Assembly: GCA_016234555.1 (NCBI GenBank)
Contig: JACRBJ010000087.1
Coordinates: 1-64,000 of the forward strand
Origin: Chloroflexota bacterium
GTDB lineage: Bacteria; Chloroflexota; Anaerolineae; Anaerolineales; Villigracilaceae
Direction: 5' to 3'
Length of the DNA stretch: 64,000 nucleotides
Of the stretch, positions 35,024-43,441 are shown piece after piece. The notes under the pieces were generated by a model. The model was given only the letters and a program-made list of their open reading frames with translations. It was not told the origin of the DNA and searched no databases. Numbering within the stretch: position 1 is the stretch's first letter; every line of letters begins with the position of its first letter. The translations under genes were made by a program, and so were the position numbers.

Positions 35024-36343
35024 ATGATCTTGCACGAGAAAATTTCCGCACAGTTGCCCGCCTGGCGCGAGCGCATCAAGTCGCTGGCGAAGGAACATGC
35101 CGACGTCGTGGTCGATCACGTGACGGTGGGACAGGTGGTCGGTGGGATGCGCGACATCAAGTCCCTGCTGACAGATGTTTCGTACGTCGATCCCGCGCAT
35201 GGGATTTTGTTCCGCGGCATGCCCATCCCCGAAGTGTTGAAGAAATTGCCCAAAGCGCGCGGGAATAAAATCCCGCTGGTGGGCGGCTTCTATTACCTGC
35301 TCATGATCGGTGAACTGCCGACAAAGGAACAGGCTGAAGAAGTGGAAGCCGAATGGGCGAAGCGTTCCGAAGTCCCCGACCACGTCTACAAGATGCTCAA
35401 AGCCATGCCGAAGGAGACTCACCCGATGACTCTCTTCTCGCAGGCTGTGCTGGCTTTGCAGGGCAGGTCGGTCTTTGCGAGCCGCTATCACTCGATGAAG
35501 AAGGACGCTTACTGGGAAGCCGCGCTGGAGGACGCTCTCGACCTGACCGCAAAACTTCCCATCATTGCGGCGTACATCTACCGCATGAAATATTTTGGCG
35601 AGACCAAGAAGCTGAAATACAATCCCAAACTGGATTACGGCGCGAACTTCTCCAAGATGATGGGCGTCGCCGACAGGAAGGGATATGCCGAACTTGCCCG
35701 CCTGTACTTCATCCTGCATTCCGACCACGAGTCAGGAAACGTTTCGGCGCATACCATGCACCTGGTTGGGTCGGCTCTCTCAGACCCGTACCTTTCCTTC
35801 TCCGCCGCACTCAACGGTCTTGCTGGACCTTTGCACGGGCTTGCCAATCAGGAATGTCTCGGCTGGCTGTTGGATGTTTACAAGCAGTTTGGCGGTGTTC
35901 CGTCCCGCGACGATCTGTACAAATTCGCATGGGACACCCTCAACAGCGGACATGTGATCCCGGGCTATGGACATGCCGTCCTGCGTGTGCCTGATCCGCG
36001 TTACATGGCTCAGTTGGAGTTTGCGAAAGCCCGCTTCCCGCAAGATGACCTTATTCGACTGGCGGAGATGGTCTTCGACGTCGTGCCGACCGTCCTCAAG
36101 GAGCAGGGCAAGGCGAAGAATCCTGCCCCGAATGTAGATGCAATCTCTGGAACTTTGCAGTACTACTACGGCGTGCGCGACTTCGATTTTTACACCGTCC
36201 TCTTCGGTGTGGGACGCGCCCTCGGCGTGACCTGCAACTACGTCTGGGCGCGTGCGCTGGGTCAGCCGCTCGAACGTCCCAAGTCACTAACGACGAAGAT
36301 GCTGGAAGATGTGGTGGCGAAGGCGAGTCAGCCTGCACAGTAA
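35024..36343 (+). CDS. gltA: Citrate synthase, mitochondrial-like (type I) clade
   Basis: A 439-residue citrate synthase condensing oxaloacetate and acetyl-CoA. The catalytic residues can be placed in NGLAGPLHGLANQE (His), VIPGYGHAVLR (His) and PNVDAISG (Asp). Long blocks match animal mitochondrial citrate synthase rather than E. coli GltA: LHSDHESGNVSAHT, LVGSALSDPYLSF, LKEQGKAKNPAPNVDA and ALGQPLERPKS. It lacks the N-terminal domain of the NADH-regulated Gram-negative type. GAGGAGAG precedes the ATG. Confidence 0.95.
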   Translation: MILHEKISAQLPAWRERIKSLAKEHADVVVDHVTVGQVVGGMRDIKSLLTDVSYVDPAHGILFRGMPIPEVLKKLPKARGNKIPLVGGFYYLLMIGELPTKEQAEEVEAEWAKRSEVPDHVYKMLKAMPKETHPMTLFSQAVLALQGRSVFASRYHSMKKDAYWEAALEDALDLTAKLPIIAAYIYRMKYFGETKKLKYNPKLDYGANFSKMMGVADRKGYAELARLYFILHSDHESGNVSAHTMHLVGSALSDPYLSFSAALNGLAGPLHGLANQECLGWLLDVYKQFGGVPSRDDLYKFAWDTLNSGHVIPGYGHAVLRVPDPRYMAQLEFAKARFPQDDLIRLAEMVFDVVPTVLKEQGKAKNPAPNVDAISGTLQYYYGVRDFDFYTVLFGVGRALGVTCNYVWARALGQPLERPKSLTTKMLEDVVAKASQPAQ

Positions 36344-36361
36344 TTGGTGATTGGTAAAAAG

Positions 36362-36394
36362 AAGAGCCTGCGAGATTTTTTCTCACAGGCTCTT
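36362..36394. terminator. Bidirectional terminator between citrate synthase and the glycosyltransferase
   Basis: AAGAGCCTG (36362-36370) pairs with CAGGCTCTT (36386-36394), with an additional GAGA/TCTC inner helix, and the stem is bordered by TTTTT on one side and by AAAAAG on the other, so it can serve both convergent genes. Confidence 0.85.
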
Positions 36395-36399
36395 TTTGA

Positions 36400-37935
36400 T
36401 TACCGATATTCCTTTGACAGTCCGTTTGCATCCACCAGCAGGCTGTCGTTGCGGACGTAGATTCCGTTTTTCAGCCTTGTGTATTGCTCATTGCCCTGCA
36501 TAAACGAAGGCAGCGCGGTGAAGTTATCGGCAATCAGGTCGGGCTGGAGTCCGTCGATGCTGTAGTTGTAGTCCCATTTGTTGTGACCAGGATAAAACGT
36601 CCCGTGCGCGTCTCCCATGGCGATGATGGGATCGTTCAAGCCGAGCAGGTCGATGGTCGTCCGCTCCGAGTAGTAGGGGACTTGTCCAGCCGCGTGGACG
36701 GCGATCACTGCTTCGGGCGACGTGTTTTGCGCGATGTGCAGTCCCAGCTTCACGCGGCGGATGTCCGCTTTGAGGAGAGGGGCGTTGTCGATGCCGTAGG
36801 TGAACCACGGCTCTCCGCTGACAATGAGCAGAACGCCAAGCGCGAGCGGGATGGCAGGCCGCAGCGCGGCTTTCGGGTTGGTCGATGCCGATTGGGGCTG
36901 ACCAGCCTTCAGGTCGGCGAGGACGCGGCTCGCCATCCAACTGAAGAGCAGAATCAGCGCGGGCATCCCCTGTGTGATGAATCGATTCGCGGCGTTCGTC
37001 TCAGGCTCTGCATAATCCCCGCCGACGTAGATCGAGTAGGCGCATTGGACGAGGAAAATTCCCATCAACAATAGCGCTTCACGGTTGCGCTGTAATTTAT
37101 AGAAGAGGAGCGCGGCGAGTGAAAATAACAAGAGGAAAAGCGTGTCGCGGGTTGCGAACTGACTGAAGACTAAAATCCCGTGACGGATGCGCTCCAGCGC
37201 CGAGAAGCCCGTGACCTTTTGATAATAGGTGATGGGGAGGACGCTGCCGAAGTAGGCTTGTTGAAACCAAAGGATGCCAAGTGTGGTGACGACGATTGCG
37301 GCGGCGGGGACGATGGCGCTGCGTTTGTCTTTGGCAAAAAGATATGCCGCGATGAGGACGGCGGCGATGGCTGCATCCAGGCGGACGAGGATTGCAAACG
37401 AGAGCAGAACCCCGACGAGGAAGGTTTTCTTTTGCGTGTATCCAATTAGGATGGAAAGGTCGATTAGCAGGACGAGCAGTCCCACTTCCATGCCGCGCAG
37501 GGACCAAAACACCAGCGGAAAATAAAACGCAGTGACGAGGGCGGCAAGTGTCGGCGCATGTTTTGAGTCTGGGAGAAGGTGGCTGGCGATTTGCCAAACG
37601 ACGTGGACATTTGCCAGCAGGATGACGGCTGAGGTCAGCATGACCGCAAGCGAAATTTTTGAAGCGGGGATGGGGAAGAGGTGCAGGAAGGACAGGTAGA
37701 GAGCCCAGCCGAGGTTGGTGAAGCCTTCGACGGGTGCGTCGCCAATATTCCAGACCAAGCCGTGTCCCTGCGCGAGGTGCCTGGCGTAGCGCATGGAAAT
37801 CATGGCGTCGTCCACCAGCGTGAAAAAACGTTCATCGCCGACGACAAAGGATGTGCCAACGATGAACGCCAGATAGAAAATTGCCGCGATTGCCAGAATG
37901 AGGTTGAGGGGTTTGCGCTCGGTTGATGTAGTCAT
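36400..37935 (-). CDS. GT-C type membrane glycosyltransferase (AftB/ArnT-like)
   Basis: A 511-residue polytopic membrane protein with about ten transmembrane helices and a C-terminal soluble part (about 390-511). The first external loop has DDAMISMRYARHLAQGHG followed by WN and PVEGFTN, the acidic catalytic-loop signature shared with AftB arabinofuranosyltransferases and related GT-C enzymes that use lipid-linked sugars. The C-terminal domain has AAGQVPYYSERTTIDLLGLND. TATACT lies 7 bases upstream of the ATG, so it may be leaderless. The sugar and acceptor are unknown; AftB-like arabinosyl transfer is a possibility only. Confidence 0.78.
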   Translation of the reverse strand: MTTSTERKPLNLILAIAAIFYLAFIVGTSFVVGDERFFTLVDDAMISMRYARHLAQGHGLVWNIGDAPVEGFTNLGWALYLSFLHLFPIPASKISLAVMLTSAVILLANVHVVWQIASHLLPDSKHAPTLAALVTAFYFPLVFWSLRGMEVGLLVLLIDLSILIGYTQKKTFLVGVLLSFAILVRLDAAIAAVLIAAYLFAKDKRSAIVPAAAIVVTTLGILWFQQAYFGSVLPITYYQKVTGFSALERIRHGILVFSQFATRDTLFLLLFSLAALLFYKLQRNREALLLMGIFLVQCAYSIYVGGDYAEPETNAANRFITQGMPALILLFSWMASRVLADLKAGQPQSASTNPKAALRPAIPLALGVLLIVSGEPWFTYGIDNAPLLKADIRRVKLGLHIAQNTSPEAVIAVHAAGQVPYYSERTTIDLLGLNDPIIAMGDAHGTFYPGHNKWDYNYSIDGLQPDLIADNFTALPSFMQGNEQYTRLKNGIYVRNDSLLVDANGLSKEYR

Positions 37936-37964
37936 CGGCGCGAGTATAACATGAGCCAGTTTAT

Positions 37965-38084
37965 AGACCTGACAGGTTTTACTGCGACCTGGGTCGACCG
38001 TGTTCCTTGCGTATCAGAAGCGACACACTCAACCAGGGCTTTTTGGAAATGTCGCCACGGCGCCACACGACGCCTGTCAGGTCT
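37965..38084. repeat. 120-bp element bounded by 12-bp perfect inverted repeats
   Basis: AGACCTGACAGG (37965-37976) and CCTGTCAGGTCT (38073-38084) are exact reverse complements, enclosing 96 bases without an ORF. It occupies the gap between the glycosyltransferase start and the PrsW-like stop. It could be a small non-autonomous mobile palindrome or, less likely, a long terminator stem for the PrsW-like gene. Confidence 0.55.
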
Positions 38085-38088
38085 TTCG

Positions 38089-39057
38089 TTATCTCACATG
38101 CGGCGCAAGCGACGCCAGCTCTGCGCGGAGGTTTTCGATAATTCTCAGGTTGCCGCCCTCATCGCCTTGTTTCCGCGCCTGCTCTTTTTTGTGCGCAAGT
38201 TCACCACAGACCTGGTAAAAACGCGAGGTGTTTCGTCCACTCAAGCCCGCGGTGGTCACTGTCCACGGGGAGAGGGCTTTTTGATATTGGGCGGGCGAGA
38301 TCAAACCAGAGGTCACTTCCGAGTACAGGTTGTTCCTCACAATGTTGCGCTCGTGGACGATCATCCAGATGATGAAGACCAGCATGAGCGTCCAGCCGAA
38401 CCAATCCACGATGGTTCCTACGGCGAGACCTTCAACTCCGCCGATGAGCCCGCCAAAGGTGTTGTGGAAGGCGTGAGTTGTCACCGCCACGCCATAGCCG
38501 ATGATGGGCGCAATAAGTTTGACCAGCATGTTTCTGTTCGTGCGTGCGACGGCAAACCCGATCCCCGTGAAGGCGGTGTAGAACGGATGCTGCCAGCCCA
38601 CGAGAATGACGCGGACGAAGACGAGGAAGGCCAGTCCGCCCCAACCGCCTTCCTGATAGCCGTTGCGGAAGATGTACAGTGTGTTCTCGGTGGCGGCGAA
38701 CCCAAGCGCGGCAACTGCCCCATAGATGATGCCGTCGAGAATGGAGTCGAATTCCTTGTAGAACATGAAGAAGACGATGGCGACCGCCAGCCCTTTGAGA
38801 AATTCCTCCACGATGGGCGCAACGATGGACGTGGTCCCGATCTCAGCCGCGCCCTCTGAACCCGTGAACACATAAATGCCAATACCAAATACGGTATTGA
38901 TAATAAATGCGCCGCCCGCCGCGATCACCACACCCCAAAAGAAAGCCGCGCCAAACAAAATCTTTGGTTCCTTTTCGTAACGGTCCAGCCAGTAGACGAA
39001 CGCCGCAAAAATGAACATGGGTACGAAACCGAAAAACAGGGAAACAAGGAATGGCAT
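38089..39057 (-). CDS. PrsW-family intramembrane metalloprotease
   Basis: A 322-residue protein with about eight transmembrane helices. The PrsW motifs are visible in order: PIVEEFLKG (EExxK-like), YGAVAALGFAATEN, HPFYTAFTGIGFAVAR and THAFHNTFGG. These supply the Glu and His residues of the putative metal site. PrsW in Bacillus cleaves an anti-sigma factor; no sigma or anti-sigma gene is nearby. GGAGGATCCC precedes the ATG. A cytoplasmic tail of about 85 residues with a basic coiled segment follows the last helix. Confidence 0.85.
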   Translation of the reverse strand: MPFLVSLFFGFVPMFIFAAFVYWLDRYEKEPKILFGAAFFWGVVIAAGGAFIINTVFGIGIYVFTGSEGAAEIGTTSIVAPIVEEFLKGLAVAIVFFMFYKEFDSILDGIIYGAVAALGFAATENTLYIFRNGYQEGGWGGLAFLVFVRVILVGWQHPFYTAFTGIGFAVARTNRNMLVKLIAPIIGYGVAVTTHAFHNTFGGLIGGVEGLAVGTIVDWFGWTLMLVFIIWMIVHERNIVRNNLYSEVTSGLISPAQYQKALSPWTVTTAGLSGRNTSRFYQVCGELAHKKEQARKQGDEGGNLRIIENLRAELASLAPHVR

Positions 39058-39076
39058 GGGATCCTCCTTTATTGTT

Positions 39077-39103
39077 GTAGAGGCGAGGTCATCTCGCCCC
39101 TAC
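39077..39103. repeat. Palindrome GTAGAGGCGAG / CTCGCCCCTAC overlapping a stop codon
   Basis: Two 11-base arms (39077-39087 and 39093-39103, one mismatch) flank GTCAT. The right arm contains the TAG stop of the DUF2344 gene on the - strand, so the element also acts as its 3' hairpin. It resembles the GGGGCGGG palindrome at 13889-13911. Confidence 0.6.
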
Positions 39104-39720
39104 GAGAAAATCAATTCTGTTCTTTCCACGCGCGTATATTCAGGCTCGATGCCCAGCGCGATCAACACTTCTTCGGGACGTCCCGTCGCGCCTTCGCGCG
39201 CGGCGAGCTTCATGCGCAGGGAAGGTTTTTCATCCGCGGACACGCTAAGTTCTTCAATGAGCGGACGCAGGTCATAGAATTTACTGCGACGTTCGCGCGG
39301 GAGGGATTCGGCTTCGAGGATTTCCTCCACCCTGTGACTCAACTCCGACCCGTCAACTGGTTCCGTCAATTCGACCTGGTACACAGCCGAGAGGACCTGA
39401 GTCTGCAAGGCGGGCAGTTTCTCGTCCACGCTTTCCACGCGGATGATTTGGATGTCAGGTGGCAGGCTGGCTTGCAGGCGGGAGGCGATTTCCTCGGTGG
39501 GGATGTTTTCGTTGAAGCGCACATCCAGCGCCTCACAACGGGACGAGAATCCCAGCGGCAGGGCGGAGGCGAGGCTGATCTTCGGCTGTGGGTGGAAGCC
39601 CTGCGAATAGCTCAACGGCAGGTCCGCGCGGCGCATGGCGCGTTCCCAGAGCCGGTGCAGGTCAAGGTGACCTGTGTATCGCAGCGCGCCCTGTTTCGAG
39701 AAGGTGATTCGCGCGCGCAT
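39100..39720 (-). CDS. TIGR03936-type radical SAM-associated protein (DUF2344)
   Basis: A 206-residue protein that begins with the diagnostic segment RARITFSKQGALRYTGHLDL and continues with RADLPLSYSQGFHPQPKISLA and ALPLGFSSRCEALDV. In many bacteria this domain is fused to, or encoded beside, the B12-binding radical SAM protein present here at 40299-42248. The ATG at 39720 overlaps the DinB-like stop by one base (TAATG), so the open frame further upstream is not used. The molecular function is unknown; a role with the radical SAM partner is expected. Confidence 0.85.
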   Translation of the reverse strand: MRARITFSKQGALRYTGHLDLHRLWERAMRRADLPLSYSQGFHPQPKISLASALPLGFSSRCEALDVRFNENIPTEEIASRLQASLPPDIQIIRVESVDEKLPALQTQVLSAVYQVELTEPVDGSELSHRVEEILEAESLPRERRSKFYDLRPLIEELSVSADEKPSLRMKLAAREGATGRPEEVLIALGIEPEYTRVERTELIFS

Positions 39721-40262
39721 TATTTGAGTTCCGTTTCGATGGATTTCAACCAGCGCTGGATTTCCATGCTGGCGTGGCGGTAGGGTCTGTACGTGTGTTC
39801 GGCAACGCGGTGGAACAAGTCGTGGTCGAGGCATTGGTTTTGGGTCAGCCTCTCCATCGCAGACACGATGCTGATGTACGCGGCAAGTTCCTGCTCCACG
39901 ATGTCGTCGAGGCTGATGCGCTTGTATTTCTGGGTGACAAGGTGGTCCGGTTTTTCCTTGTGGCACAGCGGCGACTCGTAATCTGGATAACCGTTTATTT
40001 TTTGGAAATCCTCAAAGGCTGTGTATGACGTGCAAGGCGCATAACTTTCGCCGTGTAAAACTTCGCTCAATCTGTCGGCGATGAACTGCTCGCGGGAGAG
40101 GATGTCCGCCAGCAAGTCTTTGATGGACAGGTTTCGGAAAACGCCAGCCATGGTCATCTGGCGCAGAAAGCCAGCCTGATTCAGCAAATGTTCAAACTTG
40201 TCGCGCTCGCGCTGCAAGCGGGGAAGGAAGATGATTTTGTTCATGAAAGAAATTGTTTTCAT
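39720..40262 (-). CDS. DinB-like four-helix protein (ClbS/DfsB type)
   Basis: A 180-residue protein, likely all-helical. The segment SIKDLLADILSREQFIADRL matches the conserved helix of DinB/ClbS proteins, and late His residues (HDLFHRVAEHTYRPYRH) could be metal ligands. A second Met at codon 7 is an alternative start. It is coupled by TAATG to DUF2344 and lies 36 bases from the radical SAM gene, interrupting a pair that is often adjacent. The role is unknown. Confidence 0.6.
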   Translation of the reverse strand: MKTISFMNKIIFLPRLQRERDKFEHLLNQAGFLRQMTMAGVFRNLSIKDLLADILSREQFIADRLSEVLHGESYAPCTSYTAFEDFQKINGYPDYESPLCHKEKPDHLVTQKYKRISLDDIVEQELAAYISIVSAMERLTQNQCLDHDLFHRVAEHTYRPYRHASMEIQRWLKSIETELK

Positions 40263-40293
40263 GCTCCATCGGGGGCTTAGCCCCCGATGGAGC
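40263..40293. repeat. Palindromic repeat GCTCCATCGGGGG-CTTAG-CCCCCGATGGAGC
   Basis: A perfect 13-bp stem (40263-40275 with 40281-40293) and CTTAG loop fill almost the whole gap between the radical SAM stop and the DinB-like start. It shares the GGGGGCTTAGCCC core and arm structure with 13915-13946. Confidence 0.75.
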
Positions 40294-40298
40294 GAATT

Positions 40299-42248
40299 TT
40301 AGTTACTAATAACTGCCAACTGTTCCCTGCCCACTTTCGGCTTCACTTCGGGACATTTCCACGCATCGCCGGGGTTTTCGCGGCGCAGGTTGATGAAGGT
40401 CGGCAGGATACCACAGGCAAAGCAGTTTGTGCGGCAATCCACGCGGATGTGACCTTCGAGCGACTGACGGAAATCCTGAAACAAAAAGTTCTTGCGGACG
40501 GCGGCGGTGATGTGCTCCCACGGAAAGACCTCGTCGGTGCGGCGCTGACGGTGGGTGTAGAACGCGGGGTCGAGTCCATGCTCTTCGAAGGCGGGCAGCC
40601 ATGCGGCATCTTTCTTGCCTTCGTTCCAGGCGTCGAACTTCGCGCCGTTCTTCCACGCGGAATAAACCACCTCCGCCATGCGCCTGTCGCCGCGAGTCAA
40701 CCACGCTTCGAGCAGGGTGTCTTCGGGCCTTGTCCAACTGACCTTGATGCTTTTGTCCTTCATCAACTGACGTTTGAGCAGCGCCTGCTTTTCGAGGATG
40801 TTCTCCTTCGTGTCGCACGAAACCCACTGGAAGGGAGTCTGCGGCTTGGGGACGAAGGTGCTCACGCCCACGTTCAGCTTGACCTTCCAGCCGACGGCTT
40901 TGCGCCCCTCGGCGATCACGCGCTTCGACAAATCCACGATGGCTTGCACGTCCTCCAGCGTCTCGCTGGGATGCCCGATCATGAAGTACAGCTTGATGGT
41001 TGTCCAGCCGCGCTCATAGATTTGGCGCGTGGTATTGATGATGTCTTCGTCGGGGATGAACTTGTTGATGATGCGGCGCATCCGCTCGCTGGCGGCTTCT
41101 GGAGCGAGGGTGAACCCCGCCGAATGTTGCTGCCTCAACCTGTCCATCAGGTCAATCGAAACAGATTCAATTCTCAGCGAAGGCAGACCCACTGTCAGCT
41201 TGCGTCCTTCAAAGCGTTTGCTGACCGCGTCCACCAGTTCCTGAATGTGGGTGTAATCCGATGAGGAGAGCGACATGAAAGCCAGCTCCTCGAACCCCGT
41301 CGAGCGGATGGCGGCATCGGCGGCTTCGACAACTTCCTCCACGCTGCGCTCGCGCACGGGACGGGTGATCATCCCCGCCTGACAGAAGCGACACCCACGG
41401 GTGCATCCGCGCATGATTTCCACCGAGGCGCGATTGTGGACCACCTCGATGTTCGGCACGATGAACTTGACGGGCGACGGGGGAAGTTTCGCCACGATGC
41501 GTTTGGTGATGACCTTGGGAACGTCGGGACGGGTGGGTTGGGTGTACGCGACAGTTCCATCGTCCAGATAGGTTGTCTCGTAAAACCTGGGGACATACAC
41601 GCCGGGGATGTTTGCCAGCTCAAGCAACAAGTCGTCACGTTTGAAAGTTGGCAGGTTGGCAGGTTTCAACTTGTCAACTTTCAAACCTTTAAACTTTTGA
41701 ACGACATCGATAATATCGTGAATCACTTCCTCCCCCTCGCCGATGACAAACGCATCGATAAAGGCGTGGAGCGGTTCGGGGTTCGTGGTGGAATGTCCGC
41801 CCGCGATGATGATGGGGTGGCTTTCGTCACGTTCCGCCGAGTGGACAGGGATTCCAGCCAGGTCGAGGATATTGAGCGCGTTGGTGTAGAGCGTCTCGTA
41901 GGGCAGGGTAAAACCGATGAGGTCGAAGCAGGCGAGAGGTTGTTTCGATTCGAGCGCGTAGAGCGGAATCCCATGCTGGCGCATCAACTCTTCCATGTCC
42001 AGCCAGGGCGCGTAGGCGCGTTCGGCGAGAGCGTCCTCCCGCTGGTTGATCTGGTCGTAGAGGATTTTCAAGCCGACATTGGAAACGCCGATGTCGTAAA
42101 TATCGGGGAAGACCAGCGCCACTTTGGTCTGCGCCTCCCCCCAATCCTTGACGGTGCTGTTGAGTTCGCCGCCGACATATCGTCCGGGCTTTTGTACCTT
42201 TAAAAGAATACGGTCTAATTTTGCTTCTATTTGCTCAGGAGTTGGCAT
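40299..42248 (-). CDS. B12-binding-domain radical SAM protein (TIGR03960 type)
   Basis: A 649-residue protein with a cobalamin-binding-like N-terminal region (VALVFPDIYDIGVSNVGLKI) and a radical SAM core whose [4Fe-4S] ligands are CTRGCRFC (C-x3-C-x2-C). The family segment LAPEAASERMRRIINK follows, and a C-terminal Cys-containing tail ends the protein. The ATG at 42248 is preferred over a TTG two codons upstream. TATAAT ends 6 bases before it on this strand, so the transcript may be leaderless. It pairs functionally with the DUF2344 protein; the reaction is not established. Confidence 0.88.
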   Translation of the reverse strand: MPTPEQIEAKLDRILLKVQKPGRYVGGELNSTVKDWGEAQTKVALVFPDIYDIGVSNVGLKILYDQINQREDALAERAYAPWLDMEELMRQHGIPLYALESKQPLACFDLIGFTLPYETLYTNALNILDLAGIPVHSAERDESHPIIIAGGHSTTNPEPLHAFIDAFVIGEGEEVIHDIIDVVQKFKGLKVDKLKPANLPTFKRDDLLLELANIPGVYVPRFYETTYLDDGTVAYTQPTRPDVPKVITKRIVAKLPPSPVKFIVPNIEVVHNRASVEIMRGCTRGCRFCQAGMITRPVRERSVEEVVEAADAAIRSTGFEELAFMSLSSSDYTHIQELVDAVSKRFEGRKLTVGLPSLRIESVSIDLMDRLRQQHSAGFTLAPEAASERMRRIINKFIPDEDIINTTRQIYERGWTTIKLYFMIGHPSETLEDVQAIVDLSKRVIAEGRKAVGWKVKLNVGVSTFVPKPQTPFQWVSCDTKENILEKQALLKRQLMKDKSIKVSWTRPEDTLLEAWLTRGDRRMAEVVYSAWKNGAKFDAWNEGKKDAAWLPAFEEHGLDPAFYTHRQRRTDEVFPWEHITAAVRKNFLFQDFRQSLEGHIRVDCRTNCFACGILPTFINLRRENPGDAWKCPEVKPKVGREQLAVISN

Positions 42249-42347
42249 GGGCAAATTATACTAGAATTGTCAAAATTGGACCTCCTGCATAAATATTTTC
42301 AGAAACGGTGCCTTCAAACCGAAAAAGCGGAACTTTTGCGCTCCATC

Positions 42348-43346
42348 TCAGACCTCCGTTTGCACCAGTTCGACAAAGGCTTTTGTCAATTCGGGGTCGA
42401 AGTGAGTGCCAGAGTTGCTGCGGATATATTCCAGCGCCTCTGCTTTGGACATTGCCATCCGGTAGGGGCGGTCTGAGCAGAGGGCGTCCCACACATCTAC
42501 AAGCGCAAACAGACGGGCTGCGATGGGTATTTCTTCACCTTTTAATCCCTGCGGGTAACCCGATCCATCCCATTTTTCATGATGGCAATAGGGAATATCA
42601 AGCGCGCGCGACAAAAACGAAATTGGAGACAACCATTGATGCGCATACACGGGATGCATTCTCATGATCCGCCATTCCTCTTCCGTTAACTTGCCGGGCT
42701 TGTGAAGAATCGAATCGGGAATGCCCAATTTGCCCACGTCGTGCAACAGGGCGCCCCGCCGGACATGCGCCAGATTTTCATCCTTGAAGCCGGTCGAGCG
42801 GGCAAACTTGAGGGCGATTTCCGTTACGCGATTTGTATGCCCCTCGATTTCCTTGTCCCGCAGGTCGAGCGCCTGCGACCAGCCCTCGATGGTCTTGTCG
42901 TATGCGACCAGCAGTTCGCTGTGGAGATTTTCGAGGTCCTTCTGTTGTTCCGCGATGCGGCGGTAACGGTTAAGGCGGAGAATGGTTTGCAGGCGGGCAA
43001 ACAGTTCCACGCTGCTGTAAGGCTTGGTGATGAAATCGTCCGCCCCAGCCTGCAAGCCGGCGATGCGGGAGGATTGGTCATCCAGGGAGGTGATCAGCAG
43101 GATGGGCACCTCGGCAATATCGGACAGAAGTCGAATGCGCTTGCACACTTCAAACCCATCCATGAACGGCATCATCACGTCCAGCAGGATCAGGTCGGGG
43201 TGAAGGGTGGTTGCCGCCGCTATGCCGTCGGGACCGTCGGACGCGAAATACAATTCATACGGTTCGCCCGAAAGCAACCCTTCGATTGCCATTCTGGAAA
43301 TCGCATCGTCGTCCACAATTAGGATTTTGGGGTTGGCATTATTCAT
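42348..43346 (-). CDS. Response regulator with HD-GYP domain (c-di-GMP phosphodiesterase)
   Basis: A 332-residue protein. The receiver has VDDDAISR, phosphoacceptor Asp in LILLDVMMPF and Lys in ITKPYSS. A coiled linker (about 120-155) leads to an HD-GYP domain with LLHDVGKLGIPD, CHHEKWDGSGYPQGLKG and LFALVDVWDALCSDRPYR, so the metal site and GYP motif are intact. It should hydrolyse cyclic di-GMP when phosphorylated. It follows the hybrid kinase gene by 95 bases and is the only obvious output protein of the signalling array. Confidence 0.92.
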   Translation of the reverse strand: MNNANPKILIVDDDAISRMAIEGLLSGEPYELYFASDGPDGIAAATTLHPDLILLDVMMPFMDGFEVCKRIRLLSDIAEVPILLITSLDDQSSRIAGLQAGADDFITKPYSSVELFARLQTILRLNRYRRIAEQQKDLENLHSELLVAYDKTIEGWSQALDLRDKEIEGHTNRVTEIALKFARSTGFKDENLAHVRRGALLHDVGKLGIPDSILHKPGKLTEEEWRIMRMHPVYAHQWLSPISFLSRALDIPYCHHEKWDGSGYPQGLKGEEIPIAARLFALVDVWDALCSDRPYRMAMSKAEALEYIRSNSGTHFDPELTKAFVELVQTEV

Positions 43347-43441
43347 GGTTCACCTCTTTTCGCCTGGATCAAGGGAGGGTCAAAACCTCTTAAAACTGGT
43401 TGGGTGTCCGGGAGCGCCGTATCTCCTGTGGACTATTTCGC

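Noticed and set aside
39721..39966. Upstream extension of the DUF2344 protein
   Set aside because: It overlaps the DinB-like gene and reads as Pro/Arg/His-rich noise; the TAATG junction supports 39720.
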